A stretch of 39,989 nt of DNA from Arthrobacter pullicola (GCF_014836875.1 NZ_JACSQC010000003.1:1-39989); one strand, 5' to 3'. Shown: positions 8,127-17,871, counted from the stretch's first letter. Numbers and translations are program-made. The notes: generated from the letters alone by a model not told the origin.

Positions 8127-8594
8127 CTAAGGTTCAATCGAGGCTTCGTGCCGGACGGGGAAGTTTACGCTGCGGGCGATGAAGCACACCCGGTTCGCTT
8201 CTTCGTGCAGGGTGTTTGCCAGCTCAGCATCTCCGGAGGCGATGCGGACCCGGGGCCGCAGCAGCACGGAGGTAAATTCCCCGCTGCCGTCGCGGTTGAG
8301 CCGGAGCGTTCCTTCCGCATCGTCTTCGTAGGAAATCACGCTGATTCCGTGCTTCACTGCCACGTGCAGGTAGGAGAGCATATGGCACTGGGACAGCGCC
8401 GAGAGCAGGAGCTGCTCCGGGTTCCACCGGTCCCGGTCGCCGTGAAACGTTGGGTCGGCGGTCCCGGCCAGATCGGGCAGCCCCGGGGCACGCAGCACAT
8501 GGTCGCGCCCGTAGCCGCGGTAGGTCTGCGTGCCGGTGCCGCGGTTGCCGGTCCATTCCAGGGAGACACCGTAGCGGTGTTCAGAGAGATTCAC
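8127..8594 (-). CDS. OsmC/Ohr family peroxiredoxin-like protein
   Basis: 155 aa. Two cysteines at the expected spacing, Cys70 (ALSQCHML) and Cys137 (NRVCFIARSV), are 67 residues apart as in OsmC (C59/C125). The motif WNPEQLLLSALSQCHMLSY is characteristic. Family members reduce organic hydroperoxides with a Cys pair at the dimer interface. The GTG at 8594 is the only in-frame start after a stop four codons upstream. The Shine-Dalgarno GGAG is very close (two bases), so a leaderless or weakly translated message is possible. Confidence 0.9.
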   Translation of the reverse strand: MNLSEHRYGVSLEWTGNRGTGTQTYRGYGRDHVLRAPGLPDLAGTADPTFHGDRDRWNPEQLLLSALSQCHMLSYLHVAVKHGISVISYEDDAEGTLRLNRDGSGEFTSVLLRPRVRIASGDAELANTLHEEANRVCFIARSVNFPVRHEASIEP

Positions 8595-8677
8595 AGCTCC
8601 AAACTACCGTGCGGGGTCCGTGGGCGGGACAGGCAGCCGCGGCACCGTGTTTAACCTTTCGGGCCAACAGGCCGGTC

Positions 8678-11230
8678 TTAGCGGTCTGCGGCCTGCGCCC
8701 TCAGCGCGCGGACGACGCCGTCGCGGCTTTCCAGCAGCAGCCTGCGGAGAGCCGGTGCTTCCTCCCCGAGGGAGTCCAGGAAAGCATCGGTGCGGTCCAC
8801 CGTTTCCTGGGTGGTCAGGCGGGAGGGGTAGAGCCCGACGACGATCTGCTGCGCGATCTCGTGGGTGCGGGAGCCCCATACCTCGCGGAGGGAATCGAAG
8901 TAGCGGTCTGCGTAGGGCTCCAGCAGGGACGTGTCATGGACCCGGCTGAACCCGCCGATCGCTGCGCGCTGGGCTGCGTTGGGCAAGTCGGAACGGACCA
9001 CAATGGTGTCCCAGGCAGCCGCCTTGGCTTCGGCGGTGGGCAAAGCCGCGCGGGCTCCGGCAGCCGCGAGCTGACCGGTGGCGGTTGCGTCACGTTCGAG
9101 TTCTGCTGCGATATCAGGTTCGCCCATCCGCCCTCCGGCCACCAACGCTGTGAGCAGCTCCCAGCGCAGGTCGGAACCTACCTCCAGCCCGTCCAGCGTG
9201 AGGTCGCCGGAGAGGAGGGATGCCACCGTATCAAGCTGCTCAGGGGATTCCGCGTGGGAGGCAAAGGCCTTGACGAACTGGAGCTGTGAATCCGATCCGG
9301 GGGCTGCTTCACGGCTGAGGTCCCACAGGCTGTCCGCGGCGGCAGCGGTCATCGCCTGCCGGTCAACGGGTGCCACGTAGAACGTAAGCGTGGTGGCAAG
9401 CTGCCGCAGCAGCACCTGCACTACCGAGGAATCTGATTCAGAGGCGATGTTCTGCAGGACCAGTTCAACATAGTTGCGGGCGGGGATTTCGCCGTCGCGC
9501 GCTGCGTCCCATGCGGAGGCCCACACCAGGGTGCGGGGCAGGGAATCGGCGATGTCGCGCAGCCTGCGGGTGGCCAGGCGCCAGGAAACGTCGTCGAGCC
9601 GGATCTTGGCGTAGGCCAGGTCGTCGTCGTTCAGCAGCAGCAGGTCCGGGCGGGCACGTCCGGCCAGTTCAGGCACCTCGGTGCGTTCGCCGTCGACGTC
9701 AAGTTCAATGCGGTGGCTGCGGCGCAGCTTTCCATCTTCGTCCGCATCATAGAACCCAATGGCCAGACGGTGCGGGCGAAGCGTGGGGTACTCCGCGACG
9801 GCGGTCTGCCGGACCGCGAAGGAGGTGATGACGCCGTCGCCGTCCACCTCCAGCTCCGGGCGCAGGGTGTTGACCCCGGCCGTCTCGAGCCACTTGGCAG
9901 ACCATTCGCCGAGGTCCCGGCCGCTGGCCGCCTCAAGTTCGGAGAGGAGATCGGAGAGCTCGGTATTGGCCCAGGAGTGCTTTCCAAAGTACTCGCGAAC
10001 ACCCTGCATGAATTTATCCTGGCCAACCCAGGCCACCAGCTGCTTCAGGACGGAAGCGCCCTTGGCATAGGTGATGCCGTCGAAATTCACCAGGACGTCT
10101 TCGAGATCGCGGATCTCAGCGACGATGGGGTGCGTGGTGGGCAGCTGGTCCTGCCGGTAGGCCCAGGCCTTTTCCATTGACGCGAACGTGGTCCACGCCT
10201 GTTTGAACTCGGTAGCCTCCGCCGCTGCCAGCGCGGACATGAACTCGGCGAAGGACTCGTTGAGCCAAAGGTCGTTCCACCAGCGCATGGTCACCAGGTC
10301 CCCGAACCACATGTGGGCGAGCTCATGGAGGATCGTGATGGCGCGCCGCTCCACCGTGGCATCCGGAACGCGGGAGCGGAAGACATAGCTTTCCAGGAAG
10401 GTGACTGCCCCGGCGTTCTCCATGGCTCCGGCGTTGAATTCCGGCACAAACAGCTGGTCGTACTTCTCGAAGGGGTAAGGCGTGCCGAACTGGGCTTCGT
10501 AGAAGGCAAAGCCCTGCCGGGTGAGTTCGAAGATGTTCTCGGCGTCGAGGAATTCCATCAGGGAGCGGCGGGCGAACACACCAAGCGGAATGGTTCGCCC
10601 GTCGGAGCTGGTGAGCTCGGACCGGACGGACTGGTAGGGGCCGGCGATCAGGGCGGTGATGTAGGAAGAGATCCGCGGAGTCGGCTCGAAGGACCAGGTC
10701 GCGCGCGGGTGCTCGTTGTCTGCGGCGTCGGCCGCAACCGGCTCGGGGGTGGGGGAGTTGGAGATGACGTCCCAGTGGGCCGGGGCCGTGACGGTGAACC
10801 GGAAGGTGGCCTTGAGATCAGGCTGCTCGAAGACGGCGAATACGCGCCGTGAATCCGGGACCTCGAACTGTGAGTAGAGGTAAACCTCGTTATCCACCGG
10901 GTCCACGAAGCGGTGCAGGCCCTCACCGGTGTTCATATAGAACGCCTCGGCTTCCACCACCAGTTCATTGGACGCGGCAAGATCGGGCAGCTGGATACGC
11001 ACCCCGTCAGAAACGGTTTCAGGATCCAGGCTGACGCCGTTAAGCGTGATCCGGTGAACGTTCGCCGTGACGGCGTCGATGAAAGTGGAGGCGCCCTGGG
11101 CCGCGGAGAACCGCACCACGGTTGTGCTTCCGAAGACTTCGTCGCCACGGGTCAGATCCAGGTTGATGTCGTATGACTCGACATCGATCAGTTCTGCCCG
11201 GACACGTGCTTCAGTGCGGGTGAGATTCAT
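8678..11230 (-). CDS. pepN: Aminopeptidase N (M1 zinc metallopeptidase)
   Basis: 850 aa from the ATG at 11230; the frame extends 9 bases further to a TTG that is less likely. The exopeptidase motif GAMENAG begins at 268. The zinc site HELAH at 302-306 with the third ligand Glu325 (LWLNESFAEF) is intact. An ERAP1-like helical C-terminal domain completes a full-length actinobacterial PepN. It trims N-terminal residues from peptides in the cytoplasm, and works downstream of Clp-type proteases encoded about 7 kb away. No signal peptide is seen. Confidence 0.96.
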   Translation of the reverse strand: MNLTRTEARVRAELIDVESYDINLDLTRGDEVFGSTTVVRFSAAQGASTFIDAVTANVHRITLNGVSLDPETVSDGVRIQLPDLAASNELVVEAEAFYMNTGEGLHRFVDPVDNEVYLYSQFEVPDSRRVFAVFEQPDLKATFRFTVTAPAHWDVISNSPTPEPVAADAADNEHPRATWSFEPTPRISSYITALIAGPYQSVRSELTSSDGRTIPLGVFARRSLMEFLDAENIFELTRQGFAFYEAQFGTPYPFEKYDQLFVPEFNAGAMENAGAVTFLESYVFRSRVPDATVERRAITILHELAHMWFGDLVTMRWWNDLWLNESFAEFMSALAAAEATEFKQAWTTFASMEKAWAYRQDQLPTTHPIVAEIRDLEDVLVNFDGITYAKGASVLKQLVAWVGQDKFMQGVREYFGKHSWANTELSDLLSELEAASGRDLGEWSAKWLETAGVNTLRPELEVDGDGVITSFAVRQTAVAEYPTLRPHRLAIGFYDADEDGKLRRSHRIELDVDGERTEVPELAGRARPDLLLLNDDDLAYAKIRLDDVSWRLATRRLRDIADSLPRTLVWASAWDAARDGEIPARNYVELVLQNIASESDSSVVQVLLRQLATTLTFYVAPVDRQAMTAAAADSLWDLSREAAPGSDSQLQFVKAFASHAESPEQLDTVASLLSGDLTLDGLEVGSDLRWELLTALVAGGRMGEPDIAAELERDATATGQLAAAGARAALPTAEAKAAAWDTIVVRSDLPNAAQRAAIGGFSRVHDTSLLEPYADRYFDSLREVWGSRTHEIAQQIVVGLYPSRLTTQETVDRTDAFLDSLGEEAPALRRLLLESRDGVVRALRAQAADR

Positions 11231-11391
11231 ACCTGGCAAGGTAGAGCCTTTCGAAGTGGAGAGTGCAGCCGCCGGTCCTTCTGGAACCCGGCGGCGTCAA
11301 GTGAACAATTGCAACATTCTCTCACTCTTCGACGCAACAGGTGGAAGCAAGGATATGGCTAGCGGCCGGTCCGTGGCTTGCTTTACGGAAG

Positions 11392-14349
11392 TCAGCGCGC
11401 GCCTGCAATGCGGAGATTCGTCCAAGTCTCGCCAAGCTTTTGGACCGTTCCCCAGCGCCCTGACCCCAGTATTGCGTAGTTATACAGGTCGCCCTTTTTG
11501 CTGCGGGCTACCAGACTCATCCCGCCGTTGCCCGTGAGATCCGTTCCAACCGAAATGCTGTTCATGCTGTCCCAGCCGGAGCCGATTGTCTGGGCTCCTT
11601 GAATGAAATAGCCGCCCACCGTGCGCCGGTAGAAACGCATGTCACCGTTGGGGGCAGCTGCAAGTACATCGCTAATGCCGTCCCCGTCCCAATCAAGCAC
11701 CTGGATGCGCAAACCAGACCAGCCAACTCCCACAATGCCGCCGCCTTGCAGCAGGGAAACACCATCAACATTGACGTAACTGCGGAGATTGCCCATTGCA
11801 TCTATCCCAAGAATTCCGGGCAATCCGTTGGCCGGACGGTCCAATGAAATTGTCAGGCCTCCCCATCCCACGCCTACGGTCCGGGACGAGGCGAATCCGC
11901 CAGTCGCTGCTCCATAGAAAACGGTCAGAGTGCCTTCCTCCCACTGGACTAGGACATCCATCACGCCGTCCCTGTTCCAATCAACCGTGTGAAAGGACTG
12001 CACGGCGTGGAAACCCTCACCGATTCTTACCGGTTTGTCCAAGACCCCATTCAGTTTGGCGGCGTATCGCTGAAGGTATCCCCCTGTAAGGGTGACGATG
12101 TCTGCTGCAGCAATTGATGGACCCGGCCCCGGGGCACGCTGCGTGCCGAGAGGGAGGAAGCCGTTCCAGCCGGTGCCGGCAGTCCAGGATCCCGACCAGC
12201 CGGTGCCGTTGGAGTTGTAATAGGCGAGCTTGCCGTCGGTGAACGTTGCCAGCAATCCACGGCTACCCTTGCCGTTAAAATCAACTGCAGCCCTAATGCT
12301 CGTCGCATTGTGCCAGCCGACCCCGATCTGGACCTGCGCTCCGGCAGCCCCGGCCGAGGTCCTTTTCCTGGAGACAAGGGTCCCGTTATTCATCGTGGAC
12401 ACGAGTTCTGGGACGCCGTCTTTATTCATGTCCGTAATTGCGAAATTCTTTGGGTCGTATCCAGTGGCAATGACGGAACCGGGAGATAGGTAGCCGCCGG
12501 ACCTATTGCGGTAGGACCACGCCCGCCCGCGAGTGTCCACCGCGATCACGCCGGGCAGGGAATCGCCGGCAGCCCACTTGCCAACCGTAATGCGGAGGCC
12601 TGACCAGCCTTCCCCGATGGTGGCGGGACCGCTGAAGCCACCCGTCTTGTAGCCGTAGTAGACATTGAGCGTCCCGCCGGAGGTCTGGGCCACCAGGTCC
12701 AGAACGCCGTCACCGTTCCAATCGACGGAATGAGCTGAGACGGTTCCTGACCATCCGGTACCGATCTGACGAGTCCCCGAGAACCCTCCGCTGGCATTGG
12801 ACCGGTAGTTCACCAGGTTTCCCGACGGATCGATGGCCACGAGGTCCGCTACGGACGGAATCGAAGGCTCCGTGCCGATTGTCACCGAGGCGGAGTCCGC
12901 AGTTACCGAGTTGATCCTGATGATCGTCCCCGTATGGGTTGTGAAGGTCTGCCCCGCCTGCCACGCATGGTTGGTGTTGTAGTAACCGGCGAAGGGACGG
13001 GTGGACGGTGGAATGATGAGGGAGAAGACGGACCACGTGTTGACTGCGTCAGCCTTGACGATTTTGACGCCGCGGTTGCCTGCAGGCCCCCACTGAAGAT
13101 ACTGGTCGTAGCCAGCCGGCTGGCGCAGTTCCAGGTAGTACACCTCACCGGATACGGGGTCGGTGAACTTCACCGCGCGGTTCGTGCCCGACCCGCCCCA
13201 CGGGCGGAGAGTATAGGTTTTGGAGCCGGAGATCCGGCCGGCGTTCAGAACCTCGTTGCCGTTGCCGAACTTGCCGACATCCCAGAAATACGAGTTGATC
13301 ACCGGCTGGTTGTACTGGGCCGAGCCCATCAGATCCGTGGTGTCGCCGTATTCCCGGCTGCTGCAGGCTCCGTCGCTCCAGCGCCCGTTCGCGGCCCGGC
13401 TGACGTCTGACCTCCCGTTGGTGCACTGCAGGCTATTGGCATGCAGCAGCCCGAGCACATGCCCCACTTCGTGGGTGACAACGTTGTTGGTGAAGGCGGA
13501 CGGAGCGGGCATCAGGATCCGGCCCGCAGTACCACCGACGGTCCAGCCGCCTCCGAGAATGCCGCCGTAGCCGCCGGATTTCAGATCCGCAGTCGGCACG
13601 AACACCACCAGCGCGGTGTAGGGGTTATCCACCCACTTCAGCTCACGGGCAATCTTGTTCATCATGGTGGCGTAGTCGTCGTTGGCATATGCCGAGGCAC
13701 TGTAATGCACCTTCTCCGACGCGATCGACATGGATAGCCGGTTATTGGACATGGCACGCCAGTAGGAACTGGCACTCGAAATGGAGTTCCTCGCGGCAGT
13801 CAAATCCACCAGGTTCCCGTTGCCGTGCACTGTGGCCCGGACGAGAGTCACCTTGATGTTTCCAGCCCTGGCCACTGCCGAGAGCATACTGGCCGGATCC
13901 TCCGCGCTTCGGGCAGACGGTGCGTGCTCATTCTCCCCGGATTCGACGGCAGGGTGAACGCTTCCGTCCGCTTCGGTAATCAGCGGCGAATCCGGTCCCG
14001 GAACCACATGGCCCTCACCTACGGGAACATATTCGTACCCGTCATCCTCCGCTTCGCCGGAACTCTCGCCGGACTCTGACGGGACGGCTTCCACCGGAGG
14101 AAGGGAAACCTCAGGTGAGGGCAGAACCGTCGCTTCGGGGGCTGTATCCGGGTCGCTGACTGCCGAGGGCAAGGACTGCAGCGGTGCTGACTGATCCTGC
14201 GCAGGTGCCGGTTCGCTACCCGGTGCTTCGGCCGCCGGGGACACTGTCTCCTGAACCGGCTGCTCCGCTGCTGCGGCCGGCGGCACCAGGCTGCCCAGCG
14301 TCAGCGCGGACAGCAGCGTCGCAAGTAGGGCGAGTTTTCCGGTTTTCAT
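11392..14349 (-). CDS. Secreted metzincin-type zinc protease with C-terminal FG-GAP/VCBS-like repeats
   Basis: 985 aa. A Sec signal peptide (MKTGKLALLATLLSALTLGS, cleavage near residue 28) is followed by a Glu/Pro/Ser-rich spacer to about 150. The protease domain spans roughly 163-365. The zinc motif HEVGHVLGLLH (293-303) has the full HExxHxxGxxH metzincin form, and TTDLMGSA around Met341 fits the Met-turn. An intermediate beta domain (370-495) precedes about ten repeats of 45-50 residues (500-985). Their recurrent WNGDGVLDLV-like and IGxGW motifs are typical of FG-GAP/VCBS beta-propeller repeats. No sortase motif is present. AAGGA lies 6-7 bases before the ATG. The substrate is unknown; an extracellular nutritional or matrix protease is likely. 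Confidence 0.9.
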   Translation of the reverse strand: MKTGKLALLATLLSALTLGSLVPPAAAAEQPVQETVSPAAEAPGSEPAPAQDQSAPLQSLPSAVSDPDTAPEATVLPSPEVSLPPVEAVPSESGESSGEAEDDGYEYVPVGEGHVVPGPDSPLITEADGSVHPAVESGENEHAPSARSAEDPASMLSAVARAGNIKVTLVRATVHGNGNLVDLTAARNSISSASSYWRAMSNNRLSMSIASEKVHYSASAYANDDYATMMNKIARELKWVDNPYTALVVFVPTADLKSGGYGGILGGGWTVGGTAGRILMPAPSAFTNNVVTHEVGHVLGLLHANSLQCTNGRSDVSRAANGRWSDGACSSREYGDTTDLMGSAQYNQPVINSYFWDVGKFGNGNEVLNAGRISGSKTYTLRPWGGSGTNRAVKFTDPVSGEVYYLELRQPAGYDQYLQWGPAGNRGVKIVKADAVNTWSVFSLIIPPSTRPFAGYYNTNHAWQAGQTFTTHTGTIIRINSVTADSASVTIGTEPSIPSVADLVAIDPSGNLVNYRSNASGGFSGTRQIGTGWSGTVSAHSVDWNGDGVLDLVAQTSGGTLNVYYGYKTGGFSGPATIGEGWSGLRITVGKWAAGDSLPGVIAVDTRGRAWSYRNRSGGYLSPGSVIATGYDPKNFAITDMNKDGVPELVSTMNNGTLVSRKRTSAGAAGAQVQIGVGWHNATSIRAAVDFNGKGSRGLLATFTDGKLAYYNSNGTGWSGSWTAGTGWNGFLPLGTQRAPGPGPSIAAADIVTLTGGYLQRYAAKLNGVLDKPVRIGEGFHAVQSFHTVDWNRDGVMDVLVQWEEGTLTVFYGAATGGFASSRTVGVGWGGLTISLDRPANGLPGILGIDAMGNLRSYVNVDGVSLLQGGGIVGVGWSGLRIQVLDWDGDGISDVLAAAPNGDMRFYRRTVGGYFIQGAQTIGSGWDSMNSISVGTDLTGNGGMSLVARSKKGDLYNYAILGSGRWGTVQKLGETWTNLRIAGAR

Positions 14350-14566
14350 GGCGGTCCTTGCATAGCGGGTTAAATCCGGGTCCGGGCGCAGTGGTCAGGC
14401 CGGGGCTTTCCACCTACCGGAGGAAAGCCCATTTCCAGCGAAACCACCTGCACCCTCCGCTATCGGCCGTCATCGCGTCAGCGTTACCGGTTTCGAAGAC
14501 ACAGCGGCAAAAAAGCTAGGCTTGATGTGGCAGTCCCGCCAACGTCCTTCCAATGAACGGAAACCA

Positions 14567-15043
14567 ATGCGCGTCCACATCGCAACCGACCATGCCGGAC
14601 TCGAACTTTCAGCACACCTGCAGGAGCACCTCGCCGCCAAGGGCTACGACGTCGTAGACCACGGACCCCGGGAGTATGACGCGGAAGACGATTACCCGGC
14701 CTTCTGCATTAATGCGGCAGCCGCCGTCGTCGTGGATCAGGAGTCGGGTGTCAGCGCCTTGGGCATTGTTCTGGGCGGGTCGGGCAACGGCGAACAGATC
14801 GCTGCGAACAAGGTCCGGGGTGTCAGGGCGGCGCTGGCCTGGAACCTGGACACGGCACGGCTGGCACGCCAGCACAATGACGCGAACGTCGTGGCGGTGG
14901 GCGGACGCCAGCATTCCCTGGCCGAGGCAACGGAAATCATTGACGCGTTCCTGGAAGAACCCTTCAGCGAGGCAGAACGGCACATCCGCCGCATCGCGCA
15001 GATCGCTGAGTACGAGGTCACCGGCAGCATCGCCGCAAGCTGA
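14567..15043 (+). CDS. rpiB: Ribose-5-phosphate isomerase B
   Basis: 158 aa from the ATG at 14567 (MRVHIATDHAG). The phosphate/active-site loop GGSGNGEQIAANKV has Glu at the position of the E. coli catalytic Cys66, as in the M. tuberculosis enzyme. The RQHNDANVVAVGGR block is also present. It interconverts ribose-5-P and ribulose-5-P in the pentose phosphate pathway. It overlaps nei by one base (TGATG), so the two are translationally coupled, as is their order in mycobacteria (Rv2465c-Rv2464c). Confidence 0.95.
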   Translation: MRVHIATDHAGLELSAHLQEHLAAKGYDVVDHGPREYDAEDDYPAFCINAAAAVVVDQESGVSALGIVLGGSGNGEQIAANKVRGVRAALAWNLDTARLARQHNDANVVAVGGRQHSLAEATEIIDAFLEEPFSEAERHIRRIAQIAEYEVTGSIAAS

Positions 15044-15933
15044 TGCCCGAAGGTCATTCCATTCACCGCCTCGCCCGGCAGTTCACCTCGGTGTTTGCCG
15101 GGCAGCAGCTCTCCGTTTCCAGCCCCCAGGGCAGGTTCGCCGCTGGTGCGGCACGGCTGGATGGACAGGTCCTGGTGGGTGCCACGGCCCACGGCAAGCA
15201 GCTGTTCCTGGAATTCGACAATGAACTCTTCCTGCGGATCCACCTGGGACTCTATGGTGCCTTCGACTTCGGCGGGGACCAGACCTTCCGCGGTGCCTCC
15301 AGCATCGGCGCCCCGCGCCGGGTGGGGGAGCGGGAGGTGGCTGACGACGGCGGCGGCGGTGACACCTACGCTGGTCCGCCGCCGCCCAAGGGCGCCGTCC
15401 GGGTCCGGCTGGTCTCCGGACACGGCTGGGCGGACCTCCGCGGTCCGACAGCCTGCGAGGTCATCACGCCCGGGGAGCAGCGGGCTGCCTTGGCAAAGCT
15501 GGGGCCGGATCCGCTGCAGCCGGAGGCAGATTCCGATGAATTCGTGCGGCGTCTGACTGCGCGGGCCTCTCCTGTTGGCCTGCTGCTGATGAACCAGGAG
15601 GTGCTTGCCGGCGTCGGCAACGTCTACCGGGCCGAAGTCCTGTTCCGCCAGCAGGTCTCTCCGTGGCGGACGGGGAAAACCCTGCGCCGGGACCAGGCAC
15701 TGGATTTATGGAACGATGTTGTCTCGGTCATGGCCGACGGCGTCGCTGCGGGCCGGATTATTACGACCCGGCCGGAGCACCGGAATGATGACTCCGCGCC
15801 GGTTCCCGCAGCGGAAGCCCACTATGTCTACAAACGCCAGGGCCTGCCTTGCCGGATCTGCGGCACGGAGGTTGCCATGACTGAGATGGCTGCGCGGAAA
15901 CTGTACTGGTGCGTGTCCTGCCAGGAACGGTAG
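15043..15933 (+). CDS. nei: Fpg/Nei family DNA glycosylase (endonuclease VIII-like)
   Basis: 296 aa. The N-terminal PEGHSIHRLA gives the catalytic Pro2 and Glu3, and Lys52 (HGKQLF) matches the conserved beta-hairpin Lys. The helix-two-turn-helix region contains LLMNQEVLAGVGNVYRAEVL. The C-terminus has a four-Cys zinc finger (CRICG...CVSC). His5 instead of Asp marks the actinobacterial Rv2464c-type branch rather than MutM. A ~40-residue low-complexity insertion (about 78-120) precedes the central strand. It excises oxidised bases by beta,delta-elimination. It ends before a bidirectional terminator facing tRNA-Gly. Confidence 0.92.
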   Translation: MPEGHSIHRLARQFTSVFAGQQLSVSSPQGRFAAGAARLDGQVLVGATAHGKQLFLEFDNELFLRIHLGLYGAFDFGGDQTFRGASSIGAPRRVGEREVADDGGGGDTYAGPPPPKGAVRVRLVSGHGWADLRGPTACEVITPGEQRAALAKLGPDPLQPEADSDEFVRRLTARASPVGLLLMNQEVLAGVGNVYRAEVLFRQQVSPWRTGKTLRRDQALDLWNDVVSVMADGVAAGRIITTRPEHRNDDSAPVPAAEAHYVYKRQGLPCRICGTEVAMTEMAARKLYWCVSCQER

Positions 15934-15953
15934 GACGCCTGCATGCAAAAAAA

Positions 15954-15997
15954 TCCCGGCACACCCTTGAGCTCTCGCTCAATCAGGTGGTCCGGGA
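15954..15997. terminator. Bidirectional terminator between nei and tRNA-Gly
   Basis: A long imperfect hairpin: TCCCGG (15954-15959) pairs with CCGGGA (15992-15997), with an inner TTGAGC-TCTC-GCTCAA stem-loop. A7 lies on the left and CCTTTTT on the right, so it can end transcripts from either side. Confidence 0.8.
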
Positions 15998-16019
15998 CCT
16001 TTTTCTGGTTTTTATTTGG

Positions 16020-16090
16020 AGGGGATGACGGGAATCGAACCCGCGTAATCAGTTTGGAAGACTGAGGCTCTACCATTGAGCTACATCCCC
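16020..16090 (-). tRNA. tRNA-Gly (anticodon TCC)
   Basis: On the minus strand, acceptor GGGGATG pairs with CATCCCC. The D-arm is GCTC...GAGC. The anticodon loop CTTCCAA gives TCC (reads GGA). The T-arm is GCGGG-TTCGATT-CCCGT and the discriminator is T. It is 71 nt with no encoded CCA. A TAAAGT hexamer at 16111-16116 (minus strand) may be its -10 element. Confidence 0.94.
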
Positions 16091-16195
16091 GGCGCCGTAA
16101 GGCAGGATTTACTTTACACGGCTTTTCGGTGGATGAATAATCGGTGGCGTCACCACCGGTATCAGGCGTTCAACATGGGGTTCGGCATCCCGGAA

Positions 16196-16226
16196 TTGTG
16201 CATCGGACTTGCAATGCCGGTAGGCT
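16196..16226 (+). promoter_or_regulatory. Putative promoter of tRNA-Pro
   Basis: TTGTGC (16196-16201) and TAGGCT (16221-16226) with a 19-base spacer lie 15 bases before the tRNA 5' end, which is the expected distance for a tRNA promoter. Matches to the sigma-70 consensus are partial. Confidence 0.35.
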
Positions 16227-16240
16227 GTCAGGTGCACTGA

Positions 16241-16314
16241 CGGGGTGTAGCTCAGCTTGGAAGAGCGCCTGCTTTGGGAGCAGGAAGTCGCAGGTTCAAA
16301 TCCTGTCACCCCGA
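16241..16314 (+). tRNA. tRNA-Pro (anticodon TGG)
   Basis: Acceptor CGGGGTG pairs with CACCCCG (16307-16313). The D-arm is GCTC...GAGC. The anticodon stem CCTGC/GCAGG encloses the loop TTTGGGA, giving TGG (reads CCA). The T-arm is GCAGG-TTCAAAT-CCTGT and the discriminator is A16314. It is 74 nt. It lies 55 bp upstream of tig. Confidence 0.95.
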
Positions 16315-16369
16315 CTCTGTATAAACGACGGTGCAGATCAACCCCAGACCCCTCAGGAGAACTAACGCT

Positions 16370-17734
16370 GTGAAGAGCGCTGTAGAAAACCTCACACCCA
16401 CGCGGGTAAAGCTCAACGTTGAAGTTCCGCTTGAGGAACTGAAGCCGAGCATCGACGAGGCCTACAAGACCATCGCCACCCAGGTGCAGGTCCCGGGCTT
16501 CCGCAAGGGCAAGGTCCCCAACCAGCTCATCGATCAGCGCGTTGGCCGTGGCTACGTCCTGGAAACCGCCATCAATGACGGCCTCAACGGCTTCTACCAG
16601 GCAGCTGTCCAGGAAACGGGCATCCGTCCGCTCAGCCGCCCCGAGGTGGAAATCAGCGAAGTACCGGATCCCACTTCCGATGAGGGCCAGCTGGTCTTCA
16701 ACGTCGAGCTGGACATCCGCCCCGAGATCGAGCTCCCGGACTACGCCGGCATCGAGGTCACCGTCGAGGCCGCAGAAGCCGGCGACGCCGACATCGAGAA
16801 GGCACTGGATGAACTGCGCGGCCGCTTTGGCACGCTGAAGTCCGTCGACCGCCCGGCCGCCGAGAACGATTTCCTCACCATGGACCTGGTTGCCAAGGTT
16901 GACGGCGAAGAGGTCGATTCGGCCGCAGACCTGTCCTACCAGGTTGGTGCCGGAACCATGCTCGAGGGCATGGACGAGGCTGTCACCGGTCTGTCCACGG
17001 ATGAGTCCGCTACCTTCAACACCAAGCTGGCCGGCGGCGAGCACGCAGGGTCCGACGCCGAGGTCACCGTCACCGTCAAGGCCGTCAAGGAGCGCGAACT
17101 CCCCGAAGCCAACGACGATTTCGCCCAGCTCGCCAGCGAATTCGACACCATCGCTGAACTCCGCGAAGACCTGGCCAAGCGCGCTGCTGAGTCCAAGGTC
17201 ATGGAGCAGGGCGTCGAAGCCCGCGACAAGGTTCTGGAAAAGCTCCTGGAAATGGTCGAGGTTCCGGTTCCGGAATCCGTCATCGAAGAGCAGCTTGAGC
17301 AGCACTTCAACTCTGACTCCGAGCACGCCGCAGGCGAGGACCACGACACGGAAGAACACCGTGCCGAGATCCGCACCAACACGGAGCAGGCCTTCAAGAA
17401 CGAAATCATCCTTGACGCAGTAGCGGACAAGGAAGAGGTCGGAGTCAACCAGAACGAGCTCATCGACTACATCGTCTCCATGGCCAGCCAGTACGGCATG
17501 GATCCGAACCAGTTCGCCCAGCTGATCGACCAGGGTGGCCAGGTTCCGATGATGGTTGGCGAAGTCCGCCGCCGCAAGGCACTCGCCAAGGTCCTCGAAC
17601 TCGCCAAGGTCACCGACACCACCGGTGCCGAGGTCGACCTCAGCGCATTCGTCCGCCCGGAAGGTGAAGAAGCAGCAGCAGAAGCCGCCGATTCCGCCGA
17701 GGCCGCCGAAGAAACCACCGAGGACAAGGCTTAG
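16370..17734 (+). CDS. tig: Trigger factor (ribosome-associated chaperone and PPIase)
   Basis: 454 aa from the GTG at 16370, supported by AGGAGA about 9 bases upstream. The protein starts [20 protein letters not shown]. The ribosome-binding tail signature is [12 protein letters not shown]. The FKBP-type PPIase domain is around 155-240 ([32 protein letters not shown]). The long helical C-terminal arms end in an Ala/Glu-rich acidic tail. It folds nascent chains at the exit tunnel. The tig-clpP1-clpP2-clpX order is conserved in actinobacteria and couples folding to degradation. Confidence 0.97.
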   Translation: MKSAVENLTPTRVKLNVEVPLEELKPSIDEAYKTIATQVQVPGFRKGKVPNQLIDQRVGRGYVLETAINDGLNGFYQAAVQETGIRPLSRPEVEISEVPDPTSDEGQLVFNVELDIRPEIELPDYAGIEVTVEAAEAGDADIEKALDELRGRFGTLKSVDRPAAENDFLTMDLVAKVDGEEVDSAADLSYQVGAGTMLEGMDEAVTGLSTDESATFNTKLAGGEHAGSDAEVTVTVKAVKERELPEANDDFAQLASEFDTIAELREDLAKRAAESKVMEQGVEARDKVLEKLLEMVEVPVPESVIEEQLEQHFNSDSEHAAGEDHDTEEHRAEIRTNTEQAFKNEIILDAVADKEEVGVNQNELIDYIVSMASQYGMDPNQFAQLIDQGGQVPMMVGEVRRRKALAKVLELAKVTDTTGAEVDLSAFVRPEGEEAAAEAADSAEAAEETTEDKA

Positions 17735-17763
17735 CCTTCCCTCCGCCGGGCTGTCCGGCAGTC

Positions 17764-17805
17764 CACGAAGCACCGCAGCACTGGCTGCGGTGCTTCGTGC
17801 TTTAA
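17764..17805 (+). terminator. Strong rho-independent terminator after tig
   Basis: A perfect 15-bp stem, CACGAAGCACCGCAG (17764-17778) and its complement at 17785-17799, has a 6-base loop and is followed by CTTTAA. It separates tig from the clpP1 promoter region. Confidence 0.88.
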
Positions 17806-17857
17806 CGCGCAGGCCGGAGGGGGGCTGGCGCTGCCTGCTCGCCACGGAGCCACCGTG

Positions 17858-17871
17858 CGCCGTCAGCGAAC
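17858..17871 (-). promoter_or_regulatory. Candidate ClgR operator upstream of clpP1-clpP2
   Basis: Read on the minus strand the site is GTTCGC-TGACG-GCG, an exact match to the GTTCGC-N5-GCG box reported for the actinobacterial activator ClgR. The flanks also fit the longer corynebacterial consensus well. It lies about 125 bp before the clpP1 start and after the tig terminator, where an activator site for the clpP1P2 operon would be expected. No clgR gene is in the window. Confidence 0.72.

Noticed and set aside
16109-17845. 578-codon minus-strand open frame opposite tig
   Set aside because: It covers a tRNA-Pro gene and the tig terminator as well as tig, so it cannot be a real gene.
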